DNA from: Acanthosoma haemorrhoidale
Lineage: Eukaryota > Arthropoda > Insecta > Hemiptera > Acanthosomatidae
Assembly: GCA_930367205.1 (NCBI GenBank)
Contig: OV884013.1
Coordinates: 122,704,293 to 122,768,292, forward strand
DNA length: 64,000 nt
Direction of reading: 5' to 3'
The position numbers and the translations under genes were made by a program. The number at the start of each line of letters is the position of its first letter. Position 1 is the stretch's first letter. This document shows, piece by piece, positions 24,010 through 35,908 of this stretch. A model generated the notes under the pieces. The model made no database searches. It was not told the DNA's origin and was given only the letters and a program-made list of their open reading frames with translations.

Positions 24010-24282
24010 CATCTTTATTGTGCTAAAATTACAATCTGCCTTATTAGGCAATAAGTAATTGTGATAAATGTTCTCATTCATACCATATCTACGATTTTTC
24101 ATTCACTCGCTCATTCATACAGTATTTACAAACAGCCCAGAGGCCTCCCAAATCCACATGGTTGTCACCTCCCTCGCATGCAAAAGAGTCTTGGGAAGTT
24201 CCCTACGATCCTCCGTCAGCCGCGTCACCGGATACGACCCAGTGGAGAGCCACAGACGCTCAGGACATGATTGGAGAAACTG
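24010..24282 (-). mobile_element. LINE-A 3'-UTR fragment
   Basis: It begins CTTTATTGTGCTAAAATTAC (the 3' terminus on the minus strand) and stops after GATTGGAGAAACTGG, just short of the ORF2 stop. It has internal deletions relative to the 22.3-kb copy. Confidence 0.8.
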
Positions 24283-26159
24283 GTGATGGTTTTCGACTAT
24301 AAAATTTAACCCTTGAGTACACACAAAATTGTCATAATGAACATTGTTGTTTTAGTTCAACCATAGCCCAATTAACGATTTCAAGGAACAGGTCCATAAA
24401 GAAGATCCTCATGCATTTTTGTTCCAGAAACTAAAAGGGAATTTACCTTTCACATTCACGGTTAACACAGGCAATTAATCAATGAACTTACAAGAGGTGA
24501 AATATATATTCAATCGAGGAAATTCCTCGGTCACGAGTTTATTATCATACAAACTAGTTATCGAATGGAGCAAATAAATATTTTTTTTAAATGTAATAAT
24601 AGTAAAGTTCGAACTAAATAGATCTATAACAACAAAATAAATCTTTAGTAGGTATGTTTTAAACCCACATTAAAATAACTTCCACAGTCTAAAAGCAAAC
24701 AAGACAATTCTATTAGTTACAATCCATAATGAGGTACATGTCGTGCCTGATCTTATTTATTTTTGAGGATTATTATTTTTTGAGAACCTGAGGTCGATTT
24801 AAAAATCAAAAATCCATTGCACAGATGTAAAATAAATTTTTAGTCACTGGTCATAAATGACAAGACTGTCAAAACTTGACCCTATGGGTCGCTGTGCGAA
24901 ATTTTAAATATTTCTGCTGAGCTTGACTGGGGTTAAGCCTTTTACGATTTGCAGTGACACACAGTCACATTATTCACTGAGTTTTAATATTTGTATTCAT
25001 ACCCGCAATCGAAAGTAGGACGGTGGTTCTCGCTGGACAGGAGGCGATTATTAAGAGATTTACCGATTCTACTTCCAGTTGGAAATCCTCGAAGGAGCTT
25101 ACCATGGCCGATTGTAAACCAGATATATATTACGGAGGAGTTGGGAATAATAATATTCAGCTTAGCCTTGGGTGAAAGCTGGGCGGTGTAGGTTGGTACA
25201 CCTGCCTGGGAAGGTTGTACCACTCCCTCTGGAATCCAACAATGGAATCTGGAGAAGTGAATCGACAGCTAAGATGATGGTTGTAAGCATCGAACCATTC
25301 ATAGGGCAGTGGCCACAGGTCGTTTTACTTTGTCAATATATTCACTTGGCAACGGAGATTTTGTTTTTCTTGTATATATTATTATTTATTTATTATATAA
25401 TTTCCTTATTAGTAAAAATCCCTATGAAAATAGTGCACAACATGTTTTTATTTCATAATTATATTACCTACATCACTTATCAAAATAATAACAAAAAATG
25501 TCTATTGTAATATTCATTCACTATTTATGTCATATACACTAGTCAAAATAATTCAATCACAAAAATTAAGTTACCATAACGTTGAACAAATGTAACTTTA
25601 ATAACAGGTAGTGGGTACGTGGGTGTCATGCCCTGTCCATGTCTTGATTATAAGCCATGGGACGCAATAAGTATGCCTAGGCCATTTGTCGCCCTTTTAA
25701 GTTATCAAAATCCACAGGGGTTGTTAAAAATTATTGAACCTAAATAAACTTATCTCTTTTGTTAGTAAACAGGTTGTACACATAACGATAAAATGTGTGT
25801 TTACATATTTATTTATTTATCTTAGAAAACTCTTCTGTGGGCTGTTTTTCAATGAAAAGTATGAACAGATCTCGATTTTACAACCAGGACACGTATTTTT
25901 ATGTCCGCCATTGCCAATTACAAATTTACCTTTCTTTTTTTATTGATTAAGCGTTGAAAATATCGACGTCGATTCGGGCCGTGTATTTTTGATAAATTGT
26001 ATACTTATTATAATCATTTATTCTGTTCATTACAAAATTATTAAATAGTTTATTTTTATATAATTTAGAGAAATAAAAAGGCCCTATAGGGCTAGTTAGC
26101 CTCTCCCTTCGATGATTTTAGGGTTTAATATATGTGACATATTTTATTATATAATGTCT
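24283..26159. other. Unannotated AT-rich DNA
   Basis: No gene is recognised. The open frames at 24,984-25,510 on both strands overlap and lack family resemblance. Confidence 0.45.
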
Positions 26160-26309
26160 TAATTTAATTAATATTTATGTCTGCTTAGTTCCCTCCCTCC
26201 ACCTTCAAACAGGTACTCCTAGTAAAAGGATCCGCTCACCCCAGATAAATTACCTTTCTTTTTCCCTTATCTATAATCTTAAAAATTTGAGAGCTAAGAA
26301 AAAAAAAAG
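26160..26309 (+). mobile_element. SINE-like element C, dispersed copy
   Basis: It contains CACCTTCAAACAGGTACTCC, then TAGTAAAAGG, CACCCCAGATAAATT, TTTTTCCC and TTTGAGAGCTAAG, followed by an A-run. This is the same block order as the insertion at 46.63 kb and the satellite monomer from 56.3 kb. The left boundary is not certain. Confidence 0.65.
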
Positions 26310-26703
26310 ATATATATATATTTATGCTTTATTCTAGTGTTCAACATTATACTACTACCAAACGATGTTACTTCTTTTTTAACATACTGTCTATAAAATA
26401 AAACTACTGATTTTTCAATTTTTACTGATAATTTTGAATAATTGTTGTCAGTACAAATATTAAGATACAATTGACATTCGGTTAGTTTCTTATTATTTTG
26501 TAATAGATAATTTTTCAAATTGTTTACACCCATCGGTATTCTCCATTACAATTGATTAAGTTGTCACAAAGAGGGGGTTAAGGACAGTAAAAAAACCCAT
26601 CGTTATTCAGCGTTCTTGAATCGTTTACTGGATTAAACAAATTTTTAAAAAATGATTGTTTTTTCCTGATTTTTAATTTAGATACTACACATAGGCTTCC
26701 AAG
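26310..26703. other. Unannotated AT-rich DNA
   Basis: Short open frames only, with the background composition. Confidence 0.4.
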
Positions 26704-26822
26704 TTCTTTATTGTGCAATAATTACAATCTGCCTTTTATAAGCCAATAATAATACAGATAAACGCTCTCATTCATACCATATTTACAGTCATCATTCACT
26801 CGCTCATTCATACAATAGGACT
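26704..26822 (-). mobile_element. LINE-A 3'-terminal fragment
   Basis: Only the last ~119 bp of LINE-A are present, including the terminal CTTTATTGTGCAATAATTAC block and the TGCCTT hairpin region. It ends at CATACAATAGGA. Confidence 0.8.
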
Positions 26823-26824
26823 AA

Positions 26825-26856
26825 TACTACTATACTATACTATACTATACTACACA
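26825..26856. repeat. Short (TATAC)n microsatellite
   Basis: About five tandem TATAC units abut the 5' edge of the LINE-A fragment. Confidence 0.85.
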
Positions 26857-27642
26857 TACACAAACTTTAATTATTTTTTAACCTGTTAATTAATAATGAG
26901 GTTAAGTTGAATGCATAATATAGGTATGAATATGAGTAAATAAATACCTGATGTGTTGTGAGACCTCACTAAGCAATTAGTACACGTTGAGTCAGTCACA
27001 ATGGTGTAGCTTTCATTGTTTTTTTGCGTTGGAAGACACAAGACCTGAAAACAAAAAATAATTATCAGTATTTAAGGGCAATAGTCGATTTCGAGTTTGG
27101 ATTCCATATTTAAACAACAAACAATCCCACGATATCAGAGTTTTTTACGACTGAAACCATTCTACTAATGTCGTCAGTATATATCATTGCATTAATTGAT
27201 AATAAATTAATGTAGATGTAGCGAGAGTAGTTGGCGGATATACGTGCGCACTGGATTTCCAGGCGGAACCATGCTGCGCAGGTATGCGAACCATTAACAT
27301 AATTATCAGGATTTTACAACAAGATTGTGGGCTATACGAAGCTGCGTAGTAAATTCTTTCTACCTTCTCCGGCAATCCAGTGCCAGCAATCTTCTTATTA
27401 GTTCTAATACCCATGGATCATCGGCTGCTAATAAATGCGGTATGCTGTGCCGTGGGAAATACAGCTATCTTCAGCGTTCGCGTTTCTGCGGGGCAGTTGG
27501 CGATCTAAAGGGAATCTTATCTCAAATAACTAATTTAAAATATATAGGCCTTATCAGTAATATAATGGCGAATAATAGTTACATAGATATCAGTTACATG
27601 ATATATAAACTTGACTGGTCATATTAATAATACAACAACAAT
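26857..27642. other. Unannotated DNA
   Basis: Frames at 27,184-27,414 (-) and 27,325-27,627 (+) overlap and show no family resemblance. Confidence 0.35.
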
Positions 27643-28746
27643 CTTTATTGTGCAATAATTACAATCTGCCTTTTATAAGACAATAATAATACAAATAAAT
27701 GATCTCATTCATACCATATTTACAGTCATCATTCACTCGCTCATTCATACAATAGGACAAGATTGGAGAAACTGGCCATTGCCAGGACTCCCACTGTCAC
27801 GCGATTATAGCAGGTCACGAGGCCACTGCCGTTTCAGTCTCCGAGGAGGATTATAGGGATGAGTGGCGCAGTGCAAAGACTGTGCTACAGGATTAGGGTG
27901 GTTGGAAAGGCTACTGTGGAATTTCATAAACTTGGAAGGGATGAGTTCTAGAATGTAGGGTATATTAAGGTCGTTATGAAGGGTTTTGTTGCTGACATAA
28001 TAAGGGGCATTTACTATTGTTCTCAGGACTTTGGATTGAAAGGATTGGATACGCTTGATGTTCGACTTTTTTGCTGTCCCCCATAGCTCTATTCCGTATG
28101 TCCAGATTGGCTTAAGTATAACTTTGTAGATTAGTAGTTTATTTTCTATTGAGAGATGGGATGTCCTTTGAAGTAGTCTGTACAGTTATCCAAAGCGTCT
28201 GTTTAGTTCTTGTCTTTTTAGTCTCGTATGTGGGTTCCAGGTCAGCCGTTTGTCGAGATGGAACCCTAAATACCGTACTGTCTCGGTTACAGGGAGAGGA
28301 ATATAATTAAAATAAACTAGTGGACAAGTCTTGCGACAAAGGGTGAAGGTAATGTGGGAGCATTTTGCTTCATTAACTTTGATCCGCCATTGATTGCACC
28401 AATACTCGATCTAGTCAAGGTGTTTTTGAAGGTTATGGGATGCTATGTCGGGGTCTGGGTGGGATGACAAGACTGCAGTGTCATCTGCAAATGTGGCTAA
28501 GAAGGTATTGGGAGTAGAGGGGACATCAGCGGTGTATAGGTTATAGGGGATGGGGCCTAGGACACTGCCCTGTGGAACTCCTGCATTTATGGGATAGTAG
28601 TTAGAGTATTCTAAACCACAGCGGACTTGGAAGAAGCGGTTTGAAAGGTAGGACTGTAGGATTAGGAAAAGGGTCTGTGGTAAATGTCTTTTGAGCTTGT
28701 AGAGCAAACCTGCGTGCCAAACCCTGTCAAAAGCTTGAGCTATTAG
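27643..28746 (-). mobile_element. Longest LINE-A copy (Jockey-like, ~1.1 kb)
   Basis: On the minus strand this copy carries the end of the reverse transcriptase, the whole ORF2 C-terminus and the 3' UTR ending AATAAAG. It is 5'-truncated inside the RT domain: reading starts just before AFDRVWHAGLLYKL. At least two in-frame stops break it, one straight after the HLQKHLD segment and one within the RRFG..LYRLL segment. It serves as the reference for identifying the nine other LINE-A pieces. Confidence 0.9.
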
Positions 28747-28800
28747 GTGCCTTAAACTAATGAGTAAGGTCATATTAAAGAGAAAAGTTATATTTGACAA
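28411..28800 (-). pseudogene. LINE-A reverse transcriptase fragment
   Basis: The frame shows, in order, AFDRVWHAGLLYKLKRHLP (RT block A), SYLSNRFFQVRC, GVPQGSVLGPIPYNLYTADV (block B) and the catalytic FADD at 28,480-28,491. The first ~20 residues are not LINE sequence because the element begins near 28,746. The order and spacing are those of Jockey-clade RT. The frame stops after the D of HLD, so no full enzyme is made. Confidence 0.88.
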
Positions 28801-29160
28801 TTTGTACTATGTTAGTATCCTGTAAAACTGCTTCAAAAAAGATATGCTATGGCGTCTCGAGAGTACAATAAACACATTGCATTTCAAAATCCAAGATTTT
28901 TTTTAAATAGTATTTTCAACTAAATCTTCTACACTAAATAACTGGATCATTGAGATCTGTACCATCCATAAAACTTGTAAATATCGAAAGCGCTACCATT
29001 TCAGAAGAATTTGTCATTTAAATTCTTTACTAAGCTAATTTTGAATACATTATTTTTAAAGTTGCTCTAAGCTCAAGTTACAAAAATTGTAAATTGCACA
29101 AGACTCTTTCCACGCACTAATTTATAGTCCGTGGAACTTGTGATCACTCTATACCTCATG
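28747..29160. other. Unannotated AT-rich DNA
   Basis: Nothing recognised. Confidence 0.45.
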
Positions 29161-29381
29161 TGTATAGTAGTTGGTATAGTGTATATATAAAGGATAAACA
29201 ATTTGTATAGTAGTTAGTATAGTGTAGTATATAAAGGATAAACAATTTGTATAGTAGTTAGTATAGTGTAGTATGTAAAGGATAAACAATTTGTATAGTA
29301 GTTAGTATAGTGCAGTATATAAAGGATAAACAATTTTTATAGTAGTTAGTATAGTGTAGTATATAGAGGATAAACAATTAG
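29161..29381. repeat. 44-bp tandem repeat, five copies
   Basis: Units begin near 29,161, 29,204, 29,248, 29,292 and 29,336, with periods of 43, 44, 44 and 44. Each contains TAGTAGTTAGTATAGTG and AGGATAAACAATT. Copies differ by a few substitutions. The leftmost is the most diverged. Confidence 0.95.
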
Positions 29382-30183
29382 TATAAACCATTTCACTATA
29401 CATAGGATTTGTTTTTTTTTGTGAAGTGAGTTATTTTTTTGTAAGACACACTTCAAAACATAAATGGATTGCCTAACCATTCACAAAATTTTAGATAACA
29501 TCAAAACACTTTCGAATACATTTGAAATGTTCGCTAGTAGTTTTTTAATAGATAGTCCTCTTTTTTTGGTGTTTGAACGCCAAGCAGGGCAAAAGTTCAT
29601 GTAATTAGCTCAATCAAAAATGATTGTGATCAAAATATCATTATCGGTTTTAAAGAGCTTTTGTAATTTTAATTCGGACAAAAAGATTTATTTTCTCAAT
29701 CAGAACTTTAATTCGATTCATTTTTAATTATAATGTGTTAGTTTAATTAATGTCTCTTAAGTATTTTTTACATCTGTTAAATATTTATGCGAGTCCCAAC
29801 TGAGATTAATTATCTCAAATGAAAAAGTCAGGAGTTTTAAGCTCATTATGCATACATAATATTTGTTACGGTATCGTTAGAATTTATCGATAATCAACAG
29901 CGAAGATGTTAGTATTTAGTTTTTAGACTAGAAGCATTGCAGGGTATATGCACTATTGAACACAGATTGAACTGAACGAGTGAATTAATTAACGTTTGCA
30001 CGTCCGTAACCTATCGAATGTTCTAAAAATGTATTGAAAATTTAAATATAGGGCTGTGACTAGGAGGGAGATTATACCTACAAAAGACGGACTTCGGAGT
30101 ATTGTACTCCCTGAGGGTCATTGCGGGGTTGAGTCATAATCTAGTGTTATTTGACCACTTCCATTTTTGCCTACGACCCGATG
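29382..30183. other. Unannotated AT-rich DNA
   Basis: Nothing recognised. Confidence 0.45.
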
Positions 30184-30594
30184 TTAGTCAGCAGGTTCAA
30201 TGCCCACACGCATGGAAATGTGTCTTTGCGTTGGAAGTGTTAGTTCAAAGATCGCCTTAGTAAATCTTATCCCGTTTTCTCTCATCAGAGACCATCGGGG
30301 ACTTAATCCTTTGCCAAAGACAAGATATCCTTCCGCGATGAAATGGAGAGAGGTGGTTGGCCTCCTCTCGGTTCTTCCCTGGCCCTGGAGCAGGCAAGAG
30401 TACTCCTCCCGAAACGTGACCAATTTCCTTTTTCGTTTCTTCTTTTTCCGAAACCGCTCTCCCATACAGATGGCCACTGACCGATCAACAACTTTTTCCG
30501 GAGGGAAATTCGTTGCCGACTCGTAGGAATGAATGACTCGGCCCATTGGAGCGTAAAAAGAAATTAATGTCAGTCTCGATTCAACGATTGTCAA
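30184..30594 (-). other. Unrecognised open frame in a GC-richer patch
   Basis: A 136-codon minus-strand frame with a Lys/Arg cluster (RKKKKRKRK) coincides with a 108-codon frame on the plus strand (30,200-30,526). I do not recognise either product. The patch is unique in the window and GC-richer than its surroundings. Two overlapping open frames suggest composition. An exon of a host gene on either strand is possible, but splice sites were not established. Confidence 0.22.
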
Positions 30595-30775
30595 TTGAAA
30601 ATTAATCTTTTAATAGACTTTCCGGGCTATTAATCGTTTTACAATCTCCTTCGACAGTGAATTATTCAATTGTAAACAGAGGGGAAAAACGACGCTGATT
30701 TGAAGAAATTTCAAGTGTTAAAATTACGATTTTATTATTTTACAACGAAGGAAAATGTTCCTGAATTACTTTTAC

Positions 30776-30925
30776 CCTCTCCTTGCATCCGAGACAGTAC
30801 GGTTTTTAGGCTTCCATTTCGACAAAAGGCTAGCATGGAACCCACACACGAGGGTAAAGAAACAACTGTACAGACTTCAAAGCATATCCCATTTCTCAAT
30901 AGAAAATAAATTACTATTTTATATA
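30776..30925 (+). mobile_element. LINE-A internal fragment
   Basis: On the plus strand it carries RDSTVFRLPFRQK and WNPH-type sequence, then LYRL/HIPFLNRK, corresponding to the TVRYLGFHLDKRL...SHLSIENK stretch of LINE-A with an internal deletion. No 3' end is present. Confidence 0.75.
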
Positions 30926-31105
30926 TAAATATAAATGAATGGAATTTGAAAGAACAACATGACAATATATCTCTTGCCGTAGTCTAAATTATAAAGCAAA
31001 GAAATAGAAACAGAAAAAAATTTGAACGAGTCTCTAATATATCAATTCACAACTTCTCAGAAATTATCTATCCATGCCCAGATAATACATAATAACACTA
31101 ATACT
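30926..31105. other. Unannotated AT-rich spacer
   Basis: Nothing recognised. Confidence 0.4.
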
Positions 31106-31843
31106 GTATGTGACCTGGAACCCACACACGAGGCTAAAAAGACAAGAACTAAACAGACGCTTTGGACTACTGTACAGACTACTTCGAAGGACATCCCATC
31201 TCTCAATAGAAAATAAATTACTAATCTACAAAGTTATACTTAAGCCGATCTGGACATACGACATATACCTATGGGGGACAGCAAAAAAGTCGAACATCAA
31301 GCGTATCCAATCCTTTCAATTAAAAGTCCTGAGAACAATAGTTAATGCCCCTTATTACGTCAGCAAATAAACCCTTCATAATGATCTCAATATACCCTAC
31401 ATTCTTGAACTCATCAACCTGACCAACCAGCCAAATCCCGTAGCACAGTCATTACACTGCACCACTCATCCCTATAATACTCCTCGGAGACTGTAACGCC
31501 AGTGGTCTCGCAACCCGCTATAAATACGTGACAGTGTGGGAGCCCTGCACAGTTTCTCCAATCGTGTCCTGAGCGTCGGTGGCTCTCGTGATATTGGCCA
31601 GCCTCCACTGACTCGTATCCGGTGACGTGGCTGACGGAGGAGCGTGGGGTATATCCCAATACTCCGCTTCCTCTTTCGCATGCGAGGGAGGTGACAACCA
31701 TATGGATTTGGGAGGCCTCTGGGCTGCTTCTAAATACTGTATGAATGAGCGAGGGAATGAAGAAGTGTAAATTTGGTATGAATAAGAAAATTGAACACAA
31801 TTATTTATTGCCCAATAAGGCAGATTGTAATTTTATCACATTA
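31106..31843 (+). mobile_element. LINE-A copy, plus strand
   Basis: It begins inside ORF2 at TWNPHTRLKRQELNRRFG, stays open through LLIYKVILKPIWTYDIYLWG and RTIVNAPYYVSK (31,110-31,370), then is broken. It continues through the 3' UTR to GCAGATTGTAATTTTATCAC near 31,843. It faces the minus-strand LINE-A copy that starts 35 bp further on. Confidence 0.88.
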
Positions 31844-31877
31844 ATGATTTGATTTATTAATTTATTTATTCAAACTT

Positions 31878-32176
31878 CTTTATTGTGCTGAAATTACAAT
31901 CTGCCTTATTAGGCAATAAGTAATTGAGATAAATGCTCTCATTCATACAGTATTTACAATTCATCATTCACACGCTCATTCATACAATATTTACAGACAC
32001 CCCAGAGGCCTCCCAAGTCCACATGTTTGGCACCTCCCTCGCATACGAAAGAGGAAGCGGAAGTCCTCCACGCTCCTCTGTCAGCCGCTTCACCGGATAC
32101 AAGCCAGTGGAGGCTGACGAAGAGCGCGAGAGCCACAGACGCTCATGACATGATTGGAGAAACTGGCCATTGCCTT
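31878..32176 (-). mobile_element. LINE-A 3'-UTR fragment, minus strand
   Basis: It starts CTTTATTGTGCTGAAATTAC and carries the TGCCT/AGGCA hairpin. It ends at GGAGAAACTGGCCATTGCC, close to the ORF2 stop. It is tail-to-tail with the copy at 31,106-31,843. Confidence 0.85.
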
Positions 32177-34199
32177 ATTATTATTAATTATTTATTAAAA
32201 ATTATTTTACAATAGTGACCTAACGAAAACTATAATGTATTTTTCTTTTAATACCATTAATTGCCCAATCGAAAGATAATTCAAAAATATTTAATTTTTT
32301 TTAAAGAATGTAAAAAATTACCAAAAAAAATAACAATGAAAGGTATAAACGACTCATATGTTAGCAATGAGTAGTCTACGAGGTCAGAAGCGCAACAAAC
32401 GTGTTAAACTCTTAAAATTAGTTAAACTTTGCTTAAATAGGCCGTTTGTCATCTGCTAATATTATAATTTTTTTAATCCTTGCCTACGTATTTTTCTACG
32501 TATTATACAACTCTCAACTTTTTAACTATACTTACTGTCAATTTGCTACTTTTAGCCTGATCTAGTCAATCCAGTCTACATTTTAAGTGGTCATTGTTGT
32601 GGTACAACATTCCAAAAATTAAAAAAAAAAGAGAAATAAATAGGGAATTAAAAATTTTAAAATAAGCAGGCGAGAGTAAATTGTTAATGTGGGTATTAGT
32701 CATTTTTAAATTTGAACGTATCGCTATAAATTTAAGCGAGTAGGTAGCAATAGGTTTTAGCATAAAATATATATTTTTCACACTGAGTGTGGTTACGAAA
32801 ACGAAACGCTGGAGGTGTTATCAGTGTATACCATCTTCGTTGCTCAAGCAGCTGCATGTGTGGGTGTAGGATGGCGAAAAAAAAACTTGGAAACTTCCAG
32901 ACTTAACGAGTGCGCAATACTCGAACGCCGCTAGTGCACTAAATGGTTTACAGACTAGACTCTAGTTTGTTAGTCTGGTCCATGACCATTAAATCCACTT
33001 GTGAACAGCTTCCATATGGTGATAGGCATACAAGCTATAACATCGTATCTATGAAATCAGAACAGATCAAAACGGGCTCATTCAAATGTCACCATGAGAT
33101 TCCTTCATTTTCAATAAATGCTACCACTATGTAATTTATATGTCATAGAACATATTTATTGGGACAGTGTTTATTTTATGGTATATTTTGTTATTGGTTT
33201 TAGAGTAATCATGCCTTAGGGTATAGGTTTGTTTTTCAGTCTGTTTCCTTAAATGTCTCACTTGGAAACATCCTTGACAAACTTACTACTTAATGGAGTA
33301 CTTTTGTCAGGTATAAAAGGTGTAGGTAATTATATTTCTCTCTGTATCATGGAGGCCATGCTGCGTCTGTGAAAGGAACATAAGCCAACAAAGATCAAGC
33401 CCTTGTCAAATATGATGAATAGCCAACACAGAATTTCGTAATATAAACTGATTAAAAAAATTGTAGATCAACTTTAAGTTATTATGATCGAAAAAAGTCG
33501 TAAGATTGTTAACATTACTGATCATGAAAGCTTCCATGAAATCCTATAGATAATTAAATTAGTTACCACAATTTTTAATATTGACGTATGAAAAATGTCA
33601 CATCGAGTGATTTCATTGCGGCCAATTCCATAAATAACATCTCATTGATTTGATGCAATGAGGAAGTCGATCCTATTCTGAGGCAATCTCCGACTGTAGG
33701 AAATATATAACTGCATATGATGGACATGACTTATTTAAACTGACAACTATCGGGGCAGACATGAAAGACATATCGTTCAAGGGCGGGAAAGTCACTGCTC
33801 TTGCAATTACCATCTGAAAGACATTAGCACTGGCCATAGCATGCTTCTAGATTGGACATGCGAGGTGCTGTTGCACCTTCAAGGGGAGGTCACTGACAAA
33901 CAACAGAAAATAGCTTTAATTGTGCCCCCTAGCAAGGACACACTCTCCTACAGGACGCCCTGGCGAAGACCATTGTCCTCCCGATTACAAAGGAAGGCAG
34001 TCACTGGGTCAGCGGGAGGATTACACAACGTCAGCTCCTCCAACGACCTGGTCATCATACCTTCTTCGTCTCTCCACTTCCTCCTCAAGTCATAGGATGA
34101 TGGCTAGCAACATCAAGCGATCAGTGTCAATTTCTTCAGCTGAAGTGTCCAATATAGTTGTTATTCTGTAGAAAAGGTACACTACTTATCAAGGATAAC
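32177..34199. other. Unannotated DNA
   Basis: Mostly AT-rich. 33,840-34,170 is GC-richer with two overlapping plus-strand frames (84 and 83 codons) that match nothing I know. Confidence 0.4.
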
Positions 34200-35086
34200 A
34201 AGGCTGTCCCAGAATTAACGCATGATTTGATTTTTTTTTAAGTAGATTTGAGTATTTTTGTTGTGTTATTTTTTTATTGAATTATAAAGTGAATAGGATA
34301 GGGTTATTTATGGAATACCACATCGGCAAATGGCCTCCACGACTTTGCTGGCACATACGCACTCTTTTGTCGAAATTTTCCATGACCATTTGGCATAAAT
34401 GTGGTTGAATTTCGTTGATGCAGCGTTGAATTTCCTCTTTCAATGTACAGGTGGGTGTGAGCTTGTTGGCATACACCTTTGACTTCAAATAACTCCATAA
34501 AAAGAAATCTAAAAGTGTTAAATCACACGATCTAGGGGTCCAATTCTGATCACCGAAACGAGAGAATACACGACCTAGAAATGCCTCATGCAGTATTTGA
34601 ATTGTTTCATACGCTGTATGGCATGTGGCACCATCTTGTTGAAACCACATATTGGCCACATCAATATCATCCAATTTCGGCCAAATTTTCAACAACACTC
34701 TCACGCACTGCTTCGATATTGACATTTGAACGGCTTATTTTTGGACGACTAGTGTGTTTAGTGTCTCCAAATGATCCAGTCTCCCTAAATTTTTGAATTA
34801 ATCTCTTTTGAAAAGTAAAAATTTGAATTAATTAATCTCACAGTTGATAAAGTCAAAACACTATTCCGACCATATTTTGTATGAAATTTTCGAACTGCGG
34901 CCGCCTAACTTTCATTATTTTTGATCTTAATGTTCAACAATAAAGACACGTTGTTCTATCGTGTAACGATCCAGTTTTACAAACCTTAAACTGTCAGCTG
35001 TCAAATTGTTTTTTTTTAGGGTTGCTAGGTCTTTACAGCACAAATGGCGGGAAATTCAAATCTTGCGTCAATTCTGGGTCACCCTT
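34200..35086 (-). mobile_element. Deleted Tc1/mariner-superfamily element M3
   Basis: The termini are an eroded AAGGCTGTCCCAGAATTAAC on the left and a GTCACCCTT end followed by TA on the right. The left TA has been lost. The minus-strand transposase keeps a C-terminal DDE part open for 147 codons. Its N-terminal part is frameshifted and contains a ~30-bp local duplication around 34,800. The internal deletion joins GTTGTTGAAAAT almost directly to the segment before FQQDGA. Confidence 0.85.
34282..34725 (-). pseudogene. DDE-type transposase C-terminus in M3
   Basis: The frame reads PKLDDIDVANMWFQQDGATC, then ETIQILHEAFLGRVFSRFGD, PRSCDLTLLDFFLWSYLKSK and CINEIQPHLCQMVMENFDK. FQQDGA and LDFFLW are the recognisable DDE_3-like blocks of the family. 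The first ~14 residues come from the N-terminal region upstream of the deletion. This is the best preserved C-terminus of the four copies, but the first catalytic Asp region is deleted. Confidence 0.8.
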
Positions 35087-35224
35087 TATATTCATAATTA
35101 CAAACATGTTTTCATCAAAGTTCATTCTAGTTGCTAGTTGCAAAATACTACGGAACAAAGTGCGTTATGCGAAGCTAATAGAATGATATTAATAGCTCAC
35201 ATTTGGTAGGGTCTAATTACAAAG

Positions 35225-35830
35225 ATATATAACGAGCACCAATAACCCTGTTCTATCTCCACTTTTATTTGCATAATATTTATTATTAATTCACCCATAA
35301 CATCAATAGCTATGTTCACTCATGACACCATTGTGTTTTACCAAAATGAGGACATAGTCACGGCACGTGCTATGCTGCAGACCACCATGGACGATCTTGA
35401 AGGGTATTTTACCAAGTGGAAAATTATTCTCAAAAACACACACAAATGTGTAGCAAACATTTTCTTTTTCCGCTTTAATTTCTCCGGAACTGTGACTTGA
35501 ATGAAACTGTAACTTGGAGTAACTGACCTGGGAGTCCATCACTTACTAGTCCATGTTCTAGGCCAGGAGTGTTACTCCTCATTATGAATAGAAAATGACA
35601 TCTGAAACCGGATCTCGCCATTTTAATTGTCTGTACCGAGCTTATGGCAAACAAGTGTGCTGCCTGCACTTCAAAGCTTAAAAGGTTGCTAATTTAAAAA
35701 TAAATTTCTAATGATTGCTGTGAATGCTCTCTGGTCTGTCAGAAACAAACCTCACCAAGACTTACCAATTGAGGCTACAGATGATTTCATCAAAATTGAA
35801 TTGCAATACGTTGAGGGAGCAATCATATAC
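35225..35830 (+). mobile_element. Decayed Jockey-like LINE ORF2 (LINE-E)
   Basis: Pieces of one RT can be read across frames: PVLSPLLFA near 35,245, then FTHDTIVFYQNEDIVTARAM (FADD-type block with A to T and D to H changes) and YFTKWKI (35,312-35,500). Then a DLGVH segment near 35,530 and NKPHQDLPI near 35,745 follow. The order matches RT block B, block C, thumb and C-terminus. It is too damaged to encode an enzyme and differs from LINE-A and LINE-B. Confidence 0.6.
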
Positions 35831-35908
35831 CTCTTAATGGAACTATGCCCCATTTTGTTCAATGTAATTCATATGTTATCTGTTTTATGAGGTGGAAATA
35901 AAGTTATA

